Source: CAYLXN01 sp964388235 (lineage in GTDB: Bacteria > Patescibacteriota > Saccharimonadia > Saccharimonadales > Saccharimonadaceae). From it: a stretch of DNA of 35,132 nucleotides. The stretch lies in the NCBI GenBank assembly GCA_964388235.1, contig CAYLXN010000006.1, positions 1-35,132 of the forward strand. Reading direction: 5' to 3'. A program made the translations under genes and the position numbers. This document shows, piece after piece, positions 23,241-30,538 of the stretch (position 1 is the stretch's first letter; each line of letters starts with the position of its first letter). The notes below the pieces were generated by a model. That model was given only the letters and a program-made list of their open reading frames with translations. It ran no database searches and was not told the origin of the DNA.

Positions 23241-23270
23241 TTGACAGTTACTGTTATATTTAAATATATA
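23241..23270 (+). promoter_or_regulatory. Promoter of the ACP-hydrolase-acpS-pta operon
   Basis: TTGACA, 18 bases, TATATA, with a leader of about 15 nt before the ATG at 23292. TATAAA two bases further is an alternative -10. Confidence 0.6.
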
Positions 23271-23291
23271 AACATAATCAGAAAAGAGACA

Positions 23292-23540
23292 ATGTCAGAC
23301 TTATTAGAGAAAGTCGAAGAAGTAATTAAGGACTCAGCGGCTCAGAGCCTAGGAATAGAAAAATCAACACTAAATTCAGAAACAGCCTTTGCCGATTTAG
23401 ACATCAAATCGGTTAATTATGTTCATATTGTGGCAGCTCTACAAGATGAATTTGACGCCATGATTCCATTTATGGAATTGCGACGCAAAGCAACTATTGG
23501 CGAAGCGGCTGAATTTGTGGTTGAAATTTTAGAATCATAA
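23292..23540 (+). CDS. Acyl carrier protein
   Basis: An 82-residue acidic, helical protein of the ACP fold. The phosphopantetheine site is S40 in LDIKSVNYVHIV; the usual DSL is here K-S-V, with Lys before the Ser. The last part (IPFMELRRKATIGEAAEFV) resembles the third helix and ends of PKS/NRPS-type carrier proteins more than the E. coli FAS ACP. The ATG at 23292 was chosen over 23214 because the longer version would begin upstream of the TTGACA promoter; AGAGACA lies before the ATG. It is the first gene of a four-gene operon with acpS. Its acyl or aminoacyl partner is unknown. Confidence 0.85.
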   Translation: MSDLLEKVEEVIKDSAAQSLGIEKSTLNSETAFADLDIKSVNYVHIVAALQDEFDAMIPFMELRRKATIGEAAEFVVEILES

Positions 23541-23614
23541 GTCAATCATTTCTAAAACAAATATTCACACCAAGTCAATACTAAAATAAGTATTTAAATA
23601 AGAGAGGAAAATTT

Positions 23615-25345
23615 ATGTCAGACGGGCATGAACGAATAACTAAAAAACAAATTTGCAACGGAAAAGAAGTCGATGTGATTTATCGAACCATGAAAAAAGC
23701 CACTTCGTACGATAACAACCCAGGCGGTTGGGGCTATTACGGTGAATTAAATCCTCGCACTTATGTCGAAAATGGCGTTCGGTGCGATCAAGATATTCCG
23801 ATCGAACTAGAAGATGGCACAATTATGTATGCCGATCTCTACCGACCAGAATTTCCAAAATCAGAGGCTAAATTACCAACCATTTTGTGTTGGAGTTTTT
23901 ACGGTAAACGGCCAAAAGATATGCCTAAAAACTGGAACGTGTTTGGTGTGCCTCCTGGAACTGAATCGAACATGATGAAATTTGAATCGCCTGACCCAGG
24001 TTATTGGTGTTTGCATGATTATGCTGTGCTCAATGTCGATCCGCGCGGGATTGGCAACTCCGAAGGCGACGCTTTCAGCTGGGGGCCTGACGAAGGCAAG
24101 GACGCCAAATGGGTAATTGACGAATGGATCGCCAAGCAAGATTGGTCCAACGGCAAAGTTGGTATGGGTGGCAACTCAGGCGTGGCTATGGTTCAATGGT
24201 ACACCGCCGCTGAAGTGCCAAATAATTTAACTTGTATTGCTCCATGGGAAGGCTGCTCAGATATGTACCGTGAATTCATCTCTGAAGGCGGCATTCCAGC
24301 CATCGGTTTTAATAAATTTGTGATGCAAGACATTTATGGCAAAGGCTATCTCGAAGACCATGTGGCAATGCGTGCCGAATCTGAAGAAATGAATGACTAC
24401 TGGCAATCTAAAGTGCCAAAATTTGAAAATATCAAAATTCCTGCCTACTGTGCGGCTGGCTGGAGTCACTTGCACTTGCGCGGTTCGGTCAATGGTTTCC
24501 GCAAAATTAAATCGCAGAAAAAATGGCTTCGTGCCCATCGCGATTTTGAATGGCCAGACTCCTACGACCCAGACAATCTTGACGACCAAAAACGTTTCTT
24601 TGATCGTTATCTCAAAGACATTCACAATGGCTGGGAATTAACCCCCCGAATCCGAATCGACGTCATGGACGCTTACGATTACGATTACCAACTGCAACGC
24701 TCAGAAAATGAATTTCCGCTCAAGCGAACCGAATATCAAAAACTATACCTCAACGCTAGCGAGAACACTTTGAATCGTGACGCTATTGCTGAAGAAGCGA
24801 AAATCAGTTACGATGGCGAAACTGGCGTGGTGAATTTTGATTTAACCTTCGACGAAGACACTGAAATTACTGGTTTCTTGAAATTGAAATTATGGGTCGA
24901 AGTCGAAGGCAACGACGATGCTGATCTGTTTGTTAATGTCCAAAAATTAGACACCAAAGGCGAATGGCTACCAACCCTAGTTCTTAATGAACCTCATCCA
25001 GGCGCCCCAGGCAAATTACGGGTATCGCACCGTGAATTAGACGAAGAAGAGTCGACCGATTACCGGCCAGTTCATACTCACACTAACATCCAAAAGCTCA
25101 AACCAGGTGAGATTGTCCCAGTTGAAATTGAAATCTACCCAACCAGCAAGATCTGGCACAAAGGTCAAGCAATTCGGGTTCAGCTAGCTGGACACTACAT
25201 CCGCGAGGGCTGGTTCGAACCATTCTCTTGGGACACAAACAACAAGGGAACTCATATTATCCACACTGGCGGACAATATGACTCTTACCTCCAAATCCCA
25301 GTAATTCCACCAAAATACCAAGACGGCGATTATATTTATCGCTAA
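23615..25345 (+). CDS. S15/CocE-NonD-type alpha/beta hydrolase
   Basis: A 576-residue protein of the X-Pro dipeptidyl-peptidase/cocaine esterase family. The alpha/beta-hydrolase core (about 45-310) includes NVDPRGIGNSEG and the nucleophile elbow GMGGNSGVAMVQW with S188 as likely nucleophile; LRAHRDFEWPDSYDP (near 308) supplies a candidate catalytic His. The C-terminal beta domain (about 370-570) has ITGFLKLKLWVEVEG and FVNVQKLD. No signal peptide is seen. It may hydrolyse or transfer acyl groups, possibly from the ACP encoded before it, but its substrate cannot be read from sequence. The ATG follows GAGAGGAAA; acpS starts six bases after its stop. Confidence 0.85.
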   Translation: MSDGHERITKKQICNGKEVDVIYRTMKKATSYDNNPGGWGYYGELNPRTYVENGVRCDQDIPIELEDGTIMYADLYRPEFPKSEAKLPTILCWSFYGKRPKDMPKNWNVFGVPPGTESNMMKFESPDPGYWCLHDYAVLNVDPRGIGNSEGDAFSWGPDEGKDAKWVIDEWIAKQDWSNGKVGMGGNSGVAMVQWYTAAEVPNNLTCIAPWEGCSDMYREFISEGGIPAIGFNKFVMQDIYGKGYLEDHVAMRAESEEMNDYWQSKVPKFENIKIPAYCAAGWSHLHLRGSVNGFRKIKSQKKWLRAHRDFEWPDSYDPDNLDDQKRFFDRYLKDIHNGWELTPRIRIDVMDAYDYDYQLQRSENEFPLKRTEYQKLYLNASENTLNRDAIAEEAKISYDGETGVVNFDLTFDEDTEITGFLKLKLWVEVEGNDDADLFVNVQKLDTKGEWLPTLVLNEPHPGAPGKLRVSHRELDEEESTDYRPVHTHTNIQKLKPGEIVPVEIEIYPTSKIWHKGQAIRVQLAGHYIREGWFEPFSWDTNNKGTHIIHTGGQYDSYLQIPVIPPKYQDGDYIYR

Positions 25346-25351
25346 CCGATT

Positions 25352-25735
25352 ATGATTCACGGCATTGGTGTTGATATTGTCAAAACTGCTCGGCTACAAA
25401 ATTCACTCAAGTCGGCTAAGTTTGTCAACAATACTTTTACGGAGCGAGAAATTCAGTTAGCTGATTCTCGCTCCAGCCAAAGCCGTTATTTTGCTAAGGT
25501 TTTTGCCGCCAAAGAGGCTGTTTTTAAGGCGCTGCGGATCGATAGCCAACAACTCAAATCTTGGAAGCAAATTGAAATCCTAGACAGTAAGCTGGGTTAC
25601 CCCGAAGTAAAATTACACGGCGATTTAAAACAATTCACTCGTAATCAACAACTGGCCGAAATCTTTGTATCGGTCAGTTACGAAACCGATTATGCCATCG
25701 CCAACGCAATAATTACCAAGAAAGGAAGTTTATGA
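25352..25735 (+). CDS. acpS: Holo-[acyl-carrier-protein] synthase
   Basis: Transfers 4'-phosphopantetheine from CoA to the Ser of ACP. The 127-residue protein has IGVDIV with D8, and the signature FAAKEAVFKAL with E55, both Mg-binding positions. Length fits trimeric AcpS. No Shine-Dalgarno is seen in the six-base gap after the hydrolase gene, so it probably depends on translational coupling. Its TGA stop overlaps the pta ATG as ATGA. Its place with an ACP gene shows that the carrier protein is meant to be activated. Confidence 0.92.
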   Translation: MIHGIGVDIVKTARLQNSLKSAKFVNNTFTEREIQLADSRSSQSRYFAKVFAAKEAVFKALRIDSQQLKSWKQIEILDSKLGYPEVKLHGDLKQFTRNQQLAEIFVSVSYETDYAIANAIITKKGSL

Positions 25736-26727
25736 ATCTGCTCGAAGACATGAAAACTAGAGCCAAACAAAACCCCAAAACTATCGTTTTTCCAGAGGGT
25801 GACCAAGAAAATATTATTCGGGCAGCGCGGCTACTGGCCGACCAAAAAATCGCCAAGCCAATTTTACTGTCAATTAATAACTCAGCTCAACAGCGGGCTG
25901 ATCAGCTCAACATCGCAACCAATGATTTAACAATTATAGACATTAACGACCCTGCTAGTCGCCAACCGATCAAAGACAAACAGGAAATTGACAACCCTAA
26001 ACGAGTTAAGTTTCTTGATAATTTACTCGGTGACCCGCTAACTTTCGGGGCTTTGTACACTAAATTTGAGCTAGCCGATGCGATGGTGGCTGGCATTAAA
26101 TACACTACCAGCGAAGTAATTTTGACCGCCATGACTCATATTGGCCTAGCGCCAGACACTTCACTAACCTCAAGTATTTTCGTCATGCGAATTCCTGATT
26201 GGCGAGGCCCCGAAGGCGAAGGTTTGGTTTATGCAGATTGTGGTGTTAATCCTAACCCTGATGCTAGCGGCCTAGCTGACATTGCCATCACTACCGCTGA
26301 AACCACGCAACAGATCTTAGGCTGGGAACCACGTATAGCTTTCTTGTCATTTTCGACTAAAGGCAGTGCGATGGATGATAGTTTGCAAAAAATAATTAAT
26401 GCTACCGAAATTGTTCACCAAAAACGACCCGATTTAAAAATTGACGGCGAACTTCAAGTTGACACCGCACTCGATATTGAAATTGCCAAACGTAAAGGGT
26501 TATCTGATAGTCCAGTTGCTGGCAAAGCCAATATCATGATCTTTCCCGACCTTAACGCTGGCAATATTGCCTATAAAATCACCCAACAACTAGCTGGTGC
26601 CGACGCCTACGGACCATTCCTGCAAGGCTTTGCTCGAACCGTAAGCGATCTGTCACGTGGCTCAACCGTCGACGACGTGATCGGCGTTGCAACCATGGCT
26701 GTACTCAAAGCTCAAGCTAGTCAATAA
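25732..26727 (+). CDS. pta: Phosphate acetyltransferase
   Basis: Interconverts acetyl-CoA + phosphate and acetyl phosphate + CoA. The 331-residue single-domain type has KTIVFPEGDQENIIRAA near the start, IPDWRGPEGEGLVYADCGVN, DGELQVDTAL and FPDLNAGNIAYKI in the expected order. The ATG overlaps the acpS stop by four bases (ATGA), with AAAGGAAG as ribosome site. It closes the ACP operon and its 3' end overlaps the convergent methyltransferase gene by seven bases. With phosphoketolase and AckA it forms the acetyl phosphate node; co-transcription with ACP/AcpS is unusual. Confidence 0.95.
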   Translation: MNLLEDMKTRAKQNPKTIVFPEGDQENIIRAARLLADQKIAKPILLSINNSAQQRADQLNIATNDLTIIDINDPASRQPIKDKQEIDNPKRVKFLDNLLGDPLTFGALYTKFELADAMVAGIKYTTSEVILTAMTHIGLAPDTSLTSSIFVMRIPDWRGPEGEGLVYADCGVNPNPDASGLADIAITTAETTQQILGWEPRIAFLSFSTKGSAMDDSLQKIINATEIVHQKRPDLKIDGELQVDTALDIEIAKRKGLSDSPVAGKANIMIFPDLNAGNIAYKITQQLAGADAYGPFLQGFARTVSDLSRGSTVDDVIGVATMAVLKAQASQ

Positions 26728-27317
26728 CTTTTCGTAGCTTTAACTTGCACCCAGTTTTTGTAGCCGATTTCTTTGAGTTTTATCGACTCAAATCCCTCTT
26801 GTTCTAAAATTTGAGTCAATTTGTCTGGCTGCCAGTTAAGAAACACTCTAGCTCCGCCCTTATCGTCGTGCCATTCGGTGTCACCCGCACCGACCGTGAT
26901 TGAAAACAACAACCTACCACCACTTTTCAAGCCAGCATTTAGATTTTGAATCGACTTTTTGAAATCCTCCTGATCCATATGTTGCAAAACATTAATCGCA
27001 AAAATCAAATCATACTCTTTCTCAATCCGATCGTTAATTACATCTAACTTTACAACCGACTTGCCACGAGCTTGATTTTGGTTGATAAATCCCTCAACAG
27101 CATCACTCCTAGTTATGTTATAGCCAAGCCTATCAAGATAATCGGCGTCGTAGCCAGTGCCGGTGCCAATCTCTAAGATCTGTGGATTTTTCAGCTCAGC
27201 CAACTCATCAATCACCCACTTTAAATACTGAGCCGATTGCTCTGGCGAACGAGAATCGGTGTAATCTTGATGTGTATTTTCGTAAGATTTGATAGTATCT
27301 TGATTTGGACTACCCAT
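26721..27317 (-). CDS. Class I SAM-dependent methyltransferase
   Basis: Seven-beta-strand methyltransferase of unknown substrate, 198 residues. The SAM-binding motif I is LEIGTGTGYDADYLDRLG (about 48-65), with an acidic residue after the second strand (RSDAVEGFI) and YDLIFAINVLQHM as motif IV/post-IV. The C-terminal part (LFSITVGAGDTEWHDDKGG) follows the usual fold. It starts three bases after the xfp stop and shares its transcript. Its stop is TGA, rare in this window, and its 3' end overlaps pta. Small-molecule or protein substrate cannot be told. Confidence 0.85.
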   Translation of the reverse strand: MGSPNQDTIKSYENTHQDYTDSRSPEQSAQYLKWVIDELAELKNPQILEIGTGTGYDADYLDRLGYNITRSDAVEGFINQNQARGKSVVKLDVINDRIEKEYDLIFAINVLQHMDQEDFKKSIQNLNAGLKSGGRLLFSITVGAGDTEWHDDKGGARVFLNWQPDKLTQILEQEGFESIKLKEIGYKNWVQVKATKSY

Positions 27318-27320
27318 GAC

Positions 27321-29666
27321 TTACCGCCAAACTTGGTTGGTTATCTCAGGTAAATCTTTACCGTGCCGCTTAATATAATTAGTGTTAGTCTCAAGCTTAT
27401 GCTCAAAAATCGCCGTCAATTCTGCCTGCTGTTTAGCGGTAATTTTGCCTAAGTCAGCTAGTTTTGCCAAGGCTTCGATCGCTAAATGATAGCGCGAAGT
27501 TTGATTGCGGACCATCATGTCAAATGGCGTCGTTGTCGAGCCTTTTTCGATGTAGCCATGAACACTAGCTCGATTAATCTTAAGATAATTAAACAAAATC
27601 GCTTTCAAACTCTCAGGATAGCCATGAAAATTGAAAATTATTGGTTGATTCGGAGTAAATAATTGCTCAAAAGCCTCGTTCGACAATTGATTTTCTGGCG
27701 TGCCAATCGCACCGCTCGTTAGCGCCGAAACGTAAACAAACCGCAACCTGACTCCCGCTACAACCTGCCGCAGCAATTGCATCGCATACAAAGTTTCGCG
27801 CGCCATATAATCACCAGCGGCAGCAAATACGATTTCTGGCTGATCATCGCTAGCAAAGTCCCAAATATTCGCCCCTTGTTCAAAATCAACCTGAGCTTCA
27901 ATCATCGACCGCCAGCGCGGCTCCTTGGTTTTGCCAGAAACAATCGCCACCAATTGATCAGTCTGCTGTAAGCCCCAATTGAGCGCCACGATTCCCGAAT
28001 TGTCATCAGCTGGGAAAAGCACCGTGCCCAACCCGTTTTGGCGGCGCAAAATCTCATCAATAAAACTCGAAGTTTGATGCGAAAAACCGTTGTGATCTTG
28101 CCGCCAGCCAGTTGAAGTCAGCAGATAAACCGGCGCTGGAATTGGACCGCGCCAAGCCACATCCCGACTTTGCTGGATGAATTTAGCATACTGAATCGCC
28201 ATCGAATTTATCACCGCCGCAAAGGCTTCATAGCTAGTCATCACTCCGTGCCGGCCAGTGATTTGATAGCCCTGCATTATTCCTTGAAGACTTTGCTCGC
28301 TTAGAATTTCCATTGATTTACCATCGCGACCACTTGGCCCATCCCACGATTTAATTTCGGCCGCCCAAGCTTTAGGCGTTTGCTTGTAGATTGCATCAAG
28401 TTTATTGGAAGTTGTCTCGTCTGGTGAGAAAAAGCGAAAATTATGCTTGTCATGATTTAACTTAAAAACCTGCTCAAGATAATCACCCATCAAATGCAGT
28501 GGTAAAGATTCCATTTCTCCAATTTGCGTGGATGCTTTTTCAAACTGGCTCAAGCTTGGCAGCGCTAACTTATCAGCTGGACCGCCATCAAGTTTTTTGC
28601 TTAAAGCCATCTGATTATTGCCCGGTCGTTGACTGACTGGTGGCAAAAAATCATCCAACCAATCACCAAATTGATCACCATCCATCAAGTCATCAATCGC
28701 ATAACTACGCAACCATTTTTCTAGTTCTTGCAAATGCTGCTCATCATCCATCGCGTGATCAAAAATCACTTGGTGAGATAAATTATTGCCAGCAATTTTC
28801 TTGTCGTTAAATTCAGCTGGACCAGTCATACCTTTTGGCGACTTCAAAACAATCATCGGTAAGCGCTGATCTTTAGCCTGGCCAGTTTTAATTTGCTGAA
28901 TTTTAGCGTAGGCTTGGTCAAAAGCCGCCGCTAATTTTTGATCATCAGCTGGCGACTGATAATCAACAATTTGCGGCTGATAGCGCAGGCCACTGAAGTA
29001 GTCAAACAATTCTTTGTCGCTCATCCGACCAAAAACTGTCGGTCCAGTGATTTTATAGCCATTGAGATGCAAAATCGGCAACACAAAACCATTCTCTGGG
29101 CTAGCAACTAATTTATTTAGATGCCAAGCACCCGACAAGGCTCCAGTCTCCGCCTCACCATCACCCACCAAACAGGCCACCAGCATATCAGGCTGATCAA
29201 GCACTGCCCCAAAAGCGGTCGCTAAACTATAGCCAAGCTCGCCGCCTTCAGAAATTACCCCAGGTGAATATGGACTAGCGTGCGACGGAAAGCCGTATGG
29301 CCAACTAAATTGATGACAAATATAGCCAATACCATCTTGATCGCGACTGGCCTGTGGGTCAACTTCCGCTAAAGCACCTTCCAAAAACAAATCAGCTTGC
29401 AGGCCCGGAAAACCGTGACCTGGTCCTAAAATAAAAATATTATTTTGCTGCTCAGGATGATCTTTCAATAGTCGCAAAAAATGAGCATAGGTAGTGCTGA
29501 TGCCTGGACACGATCCCCAGTGGCCCAGAATTCGTGGCTTGATATGTTCAAATTTTAATGGTTGTTTAAGTAGAAAATTATCTTGCAAAAACATCTGAGC
29601 CACCGCTAAATAATTAGCTGCTCGCACGAATTTCTGCAAATTAGCTTTGGTTTTTGGATTTAACAT
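27321..29666 (-). CDS. xfp: Phosphoketolase
   Basis: TPP enzyme that splits xylulose 5-phosphate and/or fructose 6-phosphate with phosphate to give acetyl phosphate. The 781-residue length and motifs fit: FILGPGHGFPGLQADLFLEG, HASPYSPGVISEGGELGYS, the TPP-binding VGDGEAETGALSGAWHLNK (near 165-183), ILHLNGYKITGPT and the central HLMGDYLEQVFK. It feeds AckA and Pta, whose genes lie 4-6 kb away. It heads a two-gene transcript with the methyltransferase. TATAAT lies seven bases before the ATG, so the mRNA is probably leaderless. Specificity for xylulose versus fructose phosphate is not resolvable. Confidence 0.96.
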   Translation of the reverse strand: MLNPKTKANLQKFVRAANYLAVAQMFLQDNFLLKQPLKFEHIKPRILGHWGSCPGISTTYAHFLRLLKDHPEQQNNIFILGPGHGFPGLQADLFLEGALAEVDPQASRDQDGIGYICHQFSWPYGFPSHASPYSPGVISEGGELGYSLATAFGAVLDQPDMLVACLVGDGEAETGALSGAWHLNKLVASPENGFVLPILHLNGYKITGPTVFGRMSDKELFDYFSGLRYQPQIVDYQSPADDQKLAAAFDQAYAKIQQIKTGQAKDQRLPMIVLKSPKGMTGPAEFNDKKIAGNNLSHQVIFDHAMDDEQHLQELEKWLRSYAIDDLMDGDQFGDWLDDFLPPVSQRPGNNQMALSKKLDGGPADKLALPSLSQFEKASTQIGEMESLPLHLMGDYLEQVFKLNHDKHNFRFFSPDETTSNKLDAIYKQTPKAWAAEIKSWDGPSGRDGKSMEILSEQSLQGIMQGYQITGRHGVMTSYEAFAAVINSMAIQYAKFIQQSRDVAWRGPIPAPVYLLTSTGWRQDHNGFSHQTSSFIDEILRRQNGLGTVLFPADDNSGIVALNWGLQQTDQLVAIVSGKTKEPRWRSMIEAQVDFEQGANIWDFASDDQPEIVFAAAGDYMARETLYAMQLLRQVVAGVRLRFVYVSALTSGAIGTPENQLSNEAFEQLFTPNQPIIFNFHGYPESLKAILFNYLKINRASVHGYIEKGSTTTPFDMMVRNQTSRYHLAIEALAKLADLGKITAKQQAELTAIFEHKLETNTNYIKRHGKDLPEITNQVWR

Positions 29667-29673
29667 AAGCTTT

Positions 29674-29679
29674 ATTATA
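29674..29679 (-). promoter_or_regulatory. -10 box of xfp
   Basis: Minus-strand TATAAT, seven bases before the xfp ATG, without a TG extension or recognisable -35. Confidence 0.55.
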
Positions 29680-29732
29680 ACCCAAAAAGAAACTAACTCC
29701 TAGACTACAAAAGCAAAAGTTAATAATCGAAA

Positions 29733-29811
29733 TATAATATTTATTTATTTATTTTTTCCGATTCTTCAAAAAATCGTGGTCACTGCTTATTTATTATGCT
29801 GACCGTTTTTT
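29733..29811 (+). ncRNA. Possible short rightward RNA
   Basis: The region between xfp and tRNA-Lys has no ORF. On the plus strand TATAAT (29733-29738) is followed by hairpin CGATT/AATCG (29759-29776) and hairpin GGTCA/TGACC (29778-29804) with G-TTTTTT after it, which together look like a ~65-nt RNA with a terminator. No -35 is seen and the stems are only 5 bp, so this is weak. Confidence 0.25.
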
Positions 29812-29836
29812 GATTGCTTCGGGAGGTTGCAATCAA
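29810..29836. other. Hairpin with a CCTCC/GGAGG loop
   Basis: 8-bp inverted repeat TTGATTGC / GCAATCAA with loop TTCGGGAGGTT; the minus-strand loop reads AACCTCCCGAA. A CCTCC loop could pair with Shine-Dalgarno sequences if transcribed leftward past the tRNA terminator. Function unknown. Confidence 0.3.
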
Positions 29837-29866
29837 TCTAATACGATTACAGCCTCATTTCGCCAA

Positions 29867-29901
29867 TAAAAAAACGACTATATATATCAAATATAGTCGT
29901 T
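29867..29901 (-). terminator. Terminator of tRNA-Lys
   Basis: 10-bp stem AACGACTATA / TATAGTCGTT; on the minus strand it is followed by seven Ts. It ends the tRNA transcript about 15 bases after the CCA. Confidence 0.82.
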
Positions 29902-29915
29902 CAGGTAATAAAGTT

Positions 29916-29992
29916 TGGAGGGACCACCGGGACTTGAACCCGGGACACCCTGCTTAAAAGGCAGGTGCTCTAACCAGCTGAGCTATGGTCCC
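29916..29992 (-). tRNA. tRNA-Lys (anticodon TTT)
   Basis: The minus strand folds as a full cloverleaf of 77 nt including CCA. Acceptor GGGACCA/TGGTCCC, D arm GCTC...GAGC, anticodon stem CCTGC/GCAGG with loop CTTTTAA (anticodon TTT), variable loop GTGTC, T arm CCGGG-TTCAAGT-CCCGG. CCA is encoded. The discriminator base is T, where tRNA-Lys usually has A. A promoter with TTGACT and TAAAAT lies just upstream and a terminator follows. Confidence 0.95.
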
Positions 29993-30004
29993 AAAGCTAA
30001 ACAG

Positions 30005-30033
30005 ATTTTACGCTGTTTGAAGCAAAAAGTCAA
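30005..30033 (-). promoter_or_regulatory. Promoter of tRNA-Lys
   Basis: Minus-strand TTGACT, 17 bases, TAAAAT, ending 12 bases before the tRNA. A small hairpin AAACAG/CTGTTT overlaps the -10 and might serve grpE termination. Confidence 0.75.
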
Positions 30034-30042
30034 GGGTTTTAT

Positions 30043-30519
30043 TTATTGACGAGTAACTTTAACCGAAGCCGGCCGCATCACCTGATCTTCATACCAATAG
30101 CCAGGCTGCAAAACTTCAGCAATCACCTCGGTGTCACCCTCAGCCGCTTCGTCCATCAACAGTGCCGAGTGTTGATCAGGATTAAATTCTTGACCGATTT
30201 CAGCTTCAACTTTGCGCACGCCAATTCGCGATAAATCATCAATTAGCTTCTGATTCAATTTCAAAACCCCAATCGCCCACGAATTAGTTTGCAGTTCGGC
30301 TGGCAAGTGACTAGTGGCTTTATCAATACCATCGATTACTGGCAATAGTTTCATGATCGTCGCCTGCTTAGTCGCCAGAGTCAGTCGCTCTTTGTCAGCA
30401 TCGATATTTTTCCGGAAATTCTCAAAATCCGCCCGCGTCCGCTGCAAATCATTTAATAATTCTGTATTTTCGGCTTGAAGTTTTTCTAGTTGTTTACCAA
30501 TTTTTACATCTTTTTTCAT
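30043..30519 (-). CDS. grpE: GrpE, nucleotide exchange factor for DnaK
   Basis: Releases ADP from DnaK in the Hsp70 cycle. The 158-residue protein has an N-terminal coiled-coil (QLEKLQAENTELLNDLQRTR), the dimer four-helix region (DFENFRKNIDADKERL) and a C-terminal beta part with EFNPDQHSALLMDE and QPGYWYEDQVMRPASVKV. The N-terminal disordered region is shorter than in E. coli (197 residues). AAGGAAA precedes the ATG, 19 bases after the hrcA stop, so it is in the hrcA operon. dnaK and dnaJ do not follow; tRNA-Lys comes next. Confidence 0.94.
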   Translation of the reverse strand: MKKDVKIGKQLEKLQAENTELLNDLQRTRADFENFRKNIDADKERLTLATKQATIMKLLPVIDGIDKATSHLPAELQTNSWAIGVLKLNQKLIDDLSRIGVRKVEAEIGQEFNPDQHSALLMDEAAEGDTEVIAEVLQPGYWYEDQVMRPASVKVTRQ

Positions 30520-30538
30520 TATTTTCCTTGTAATTTCC

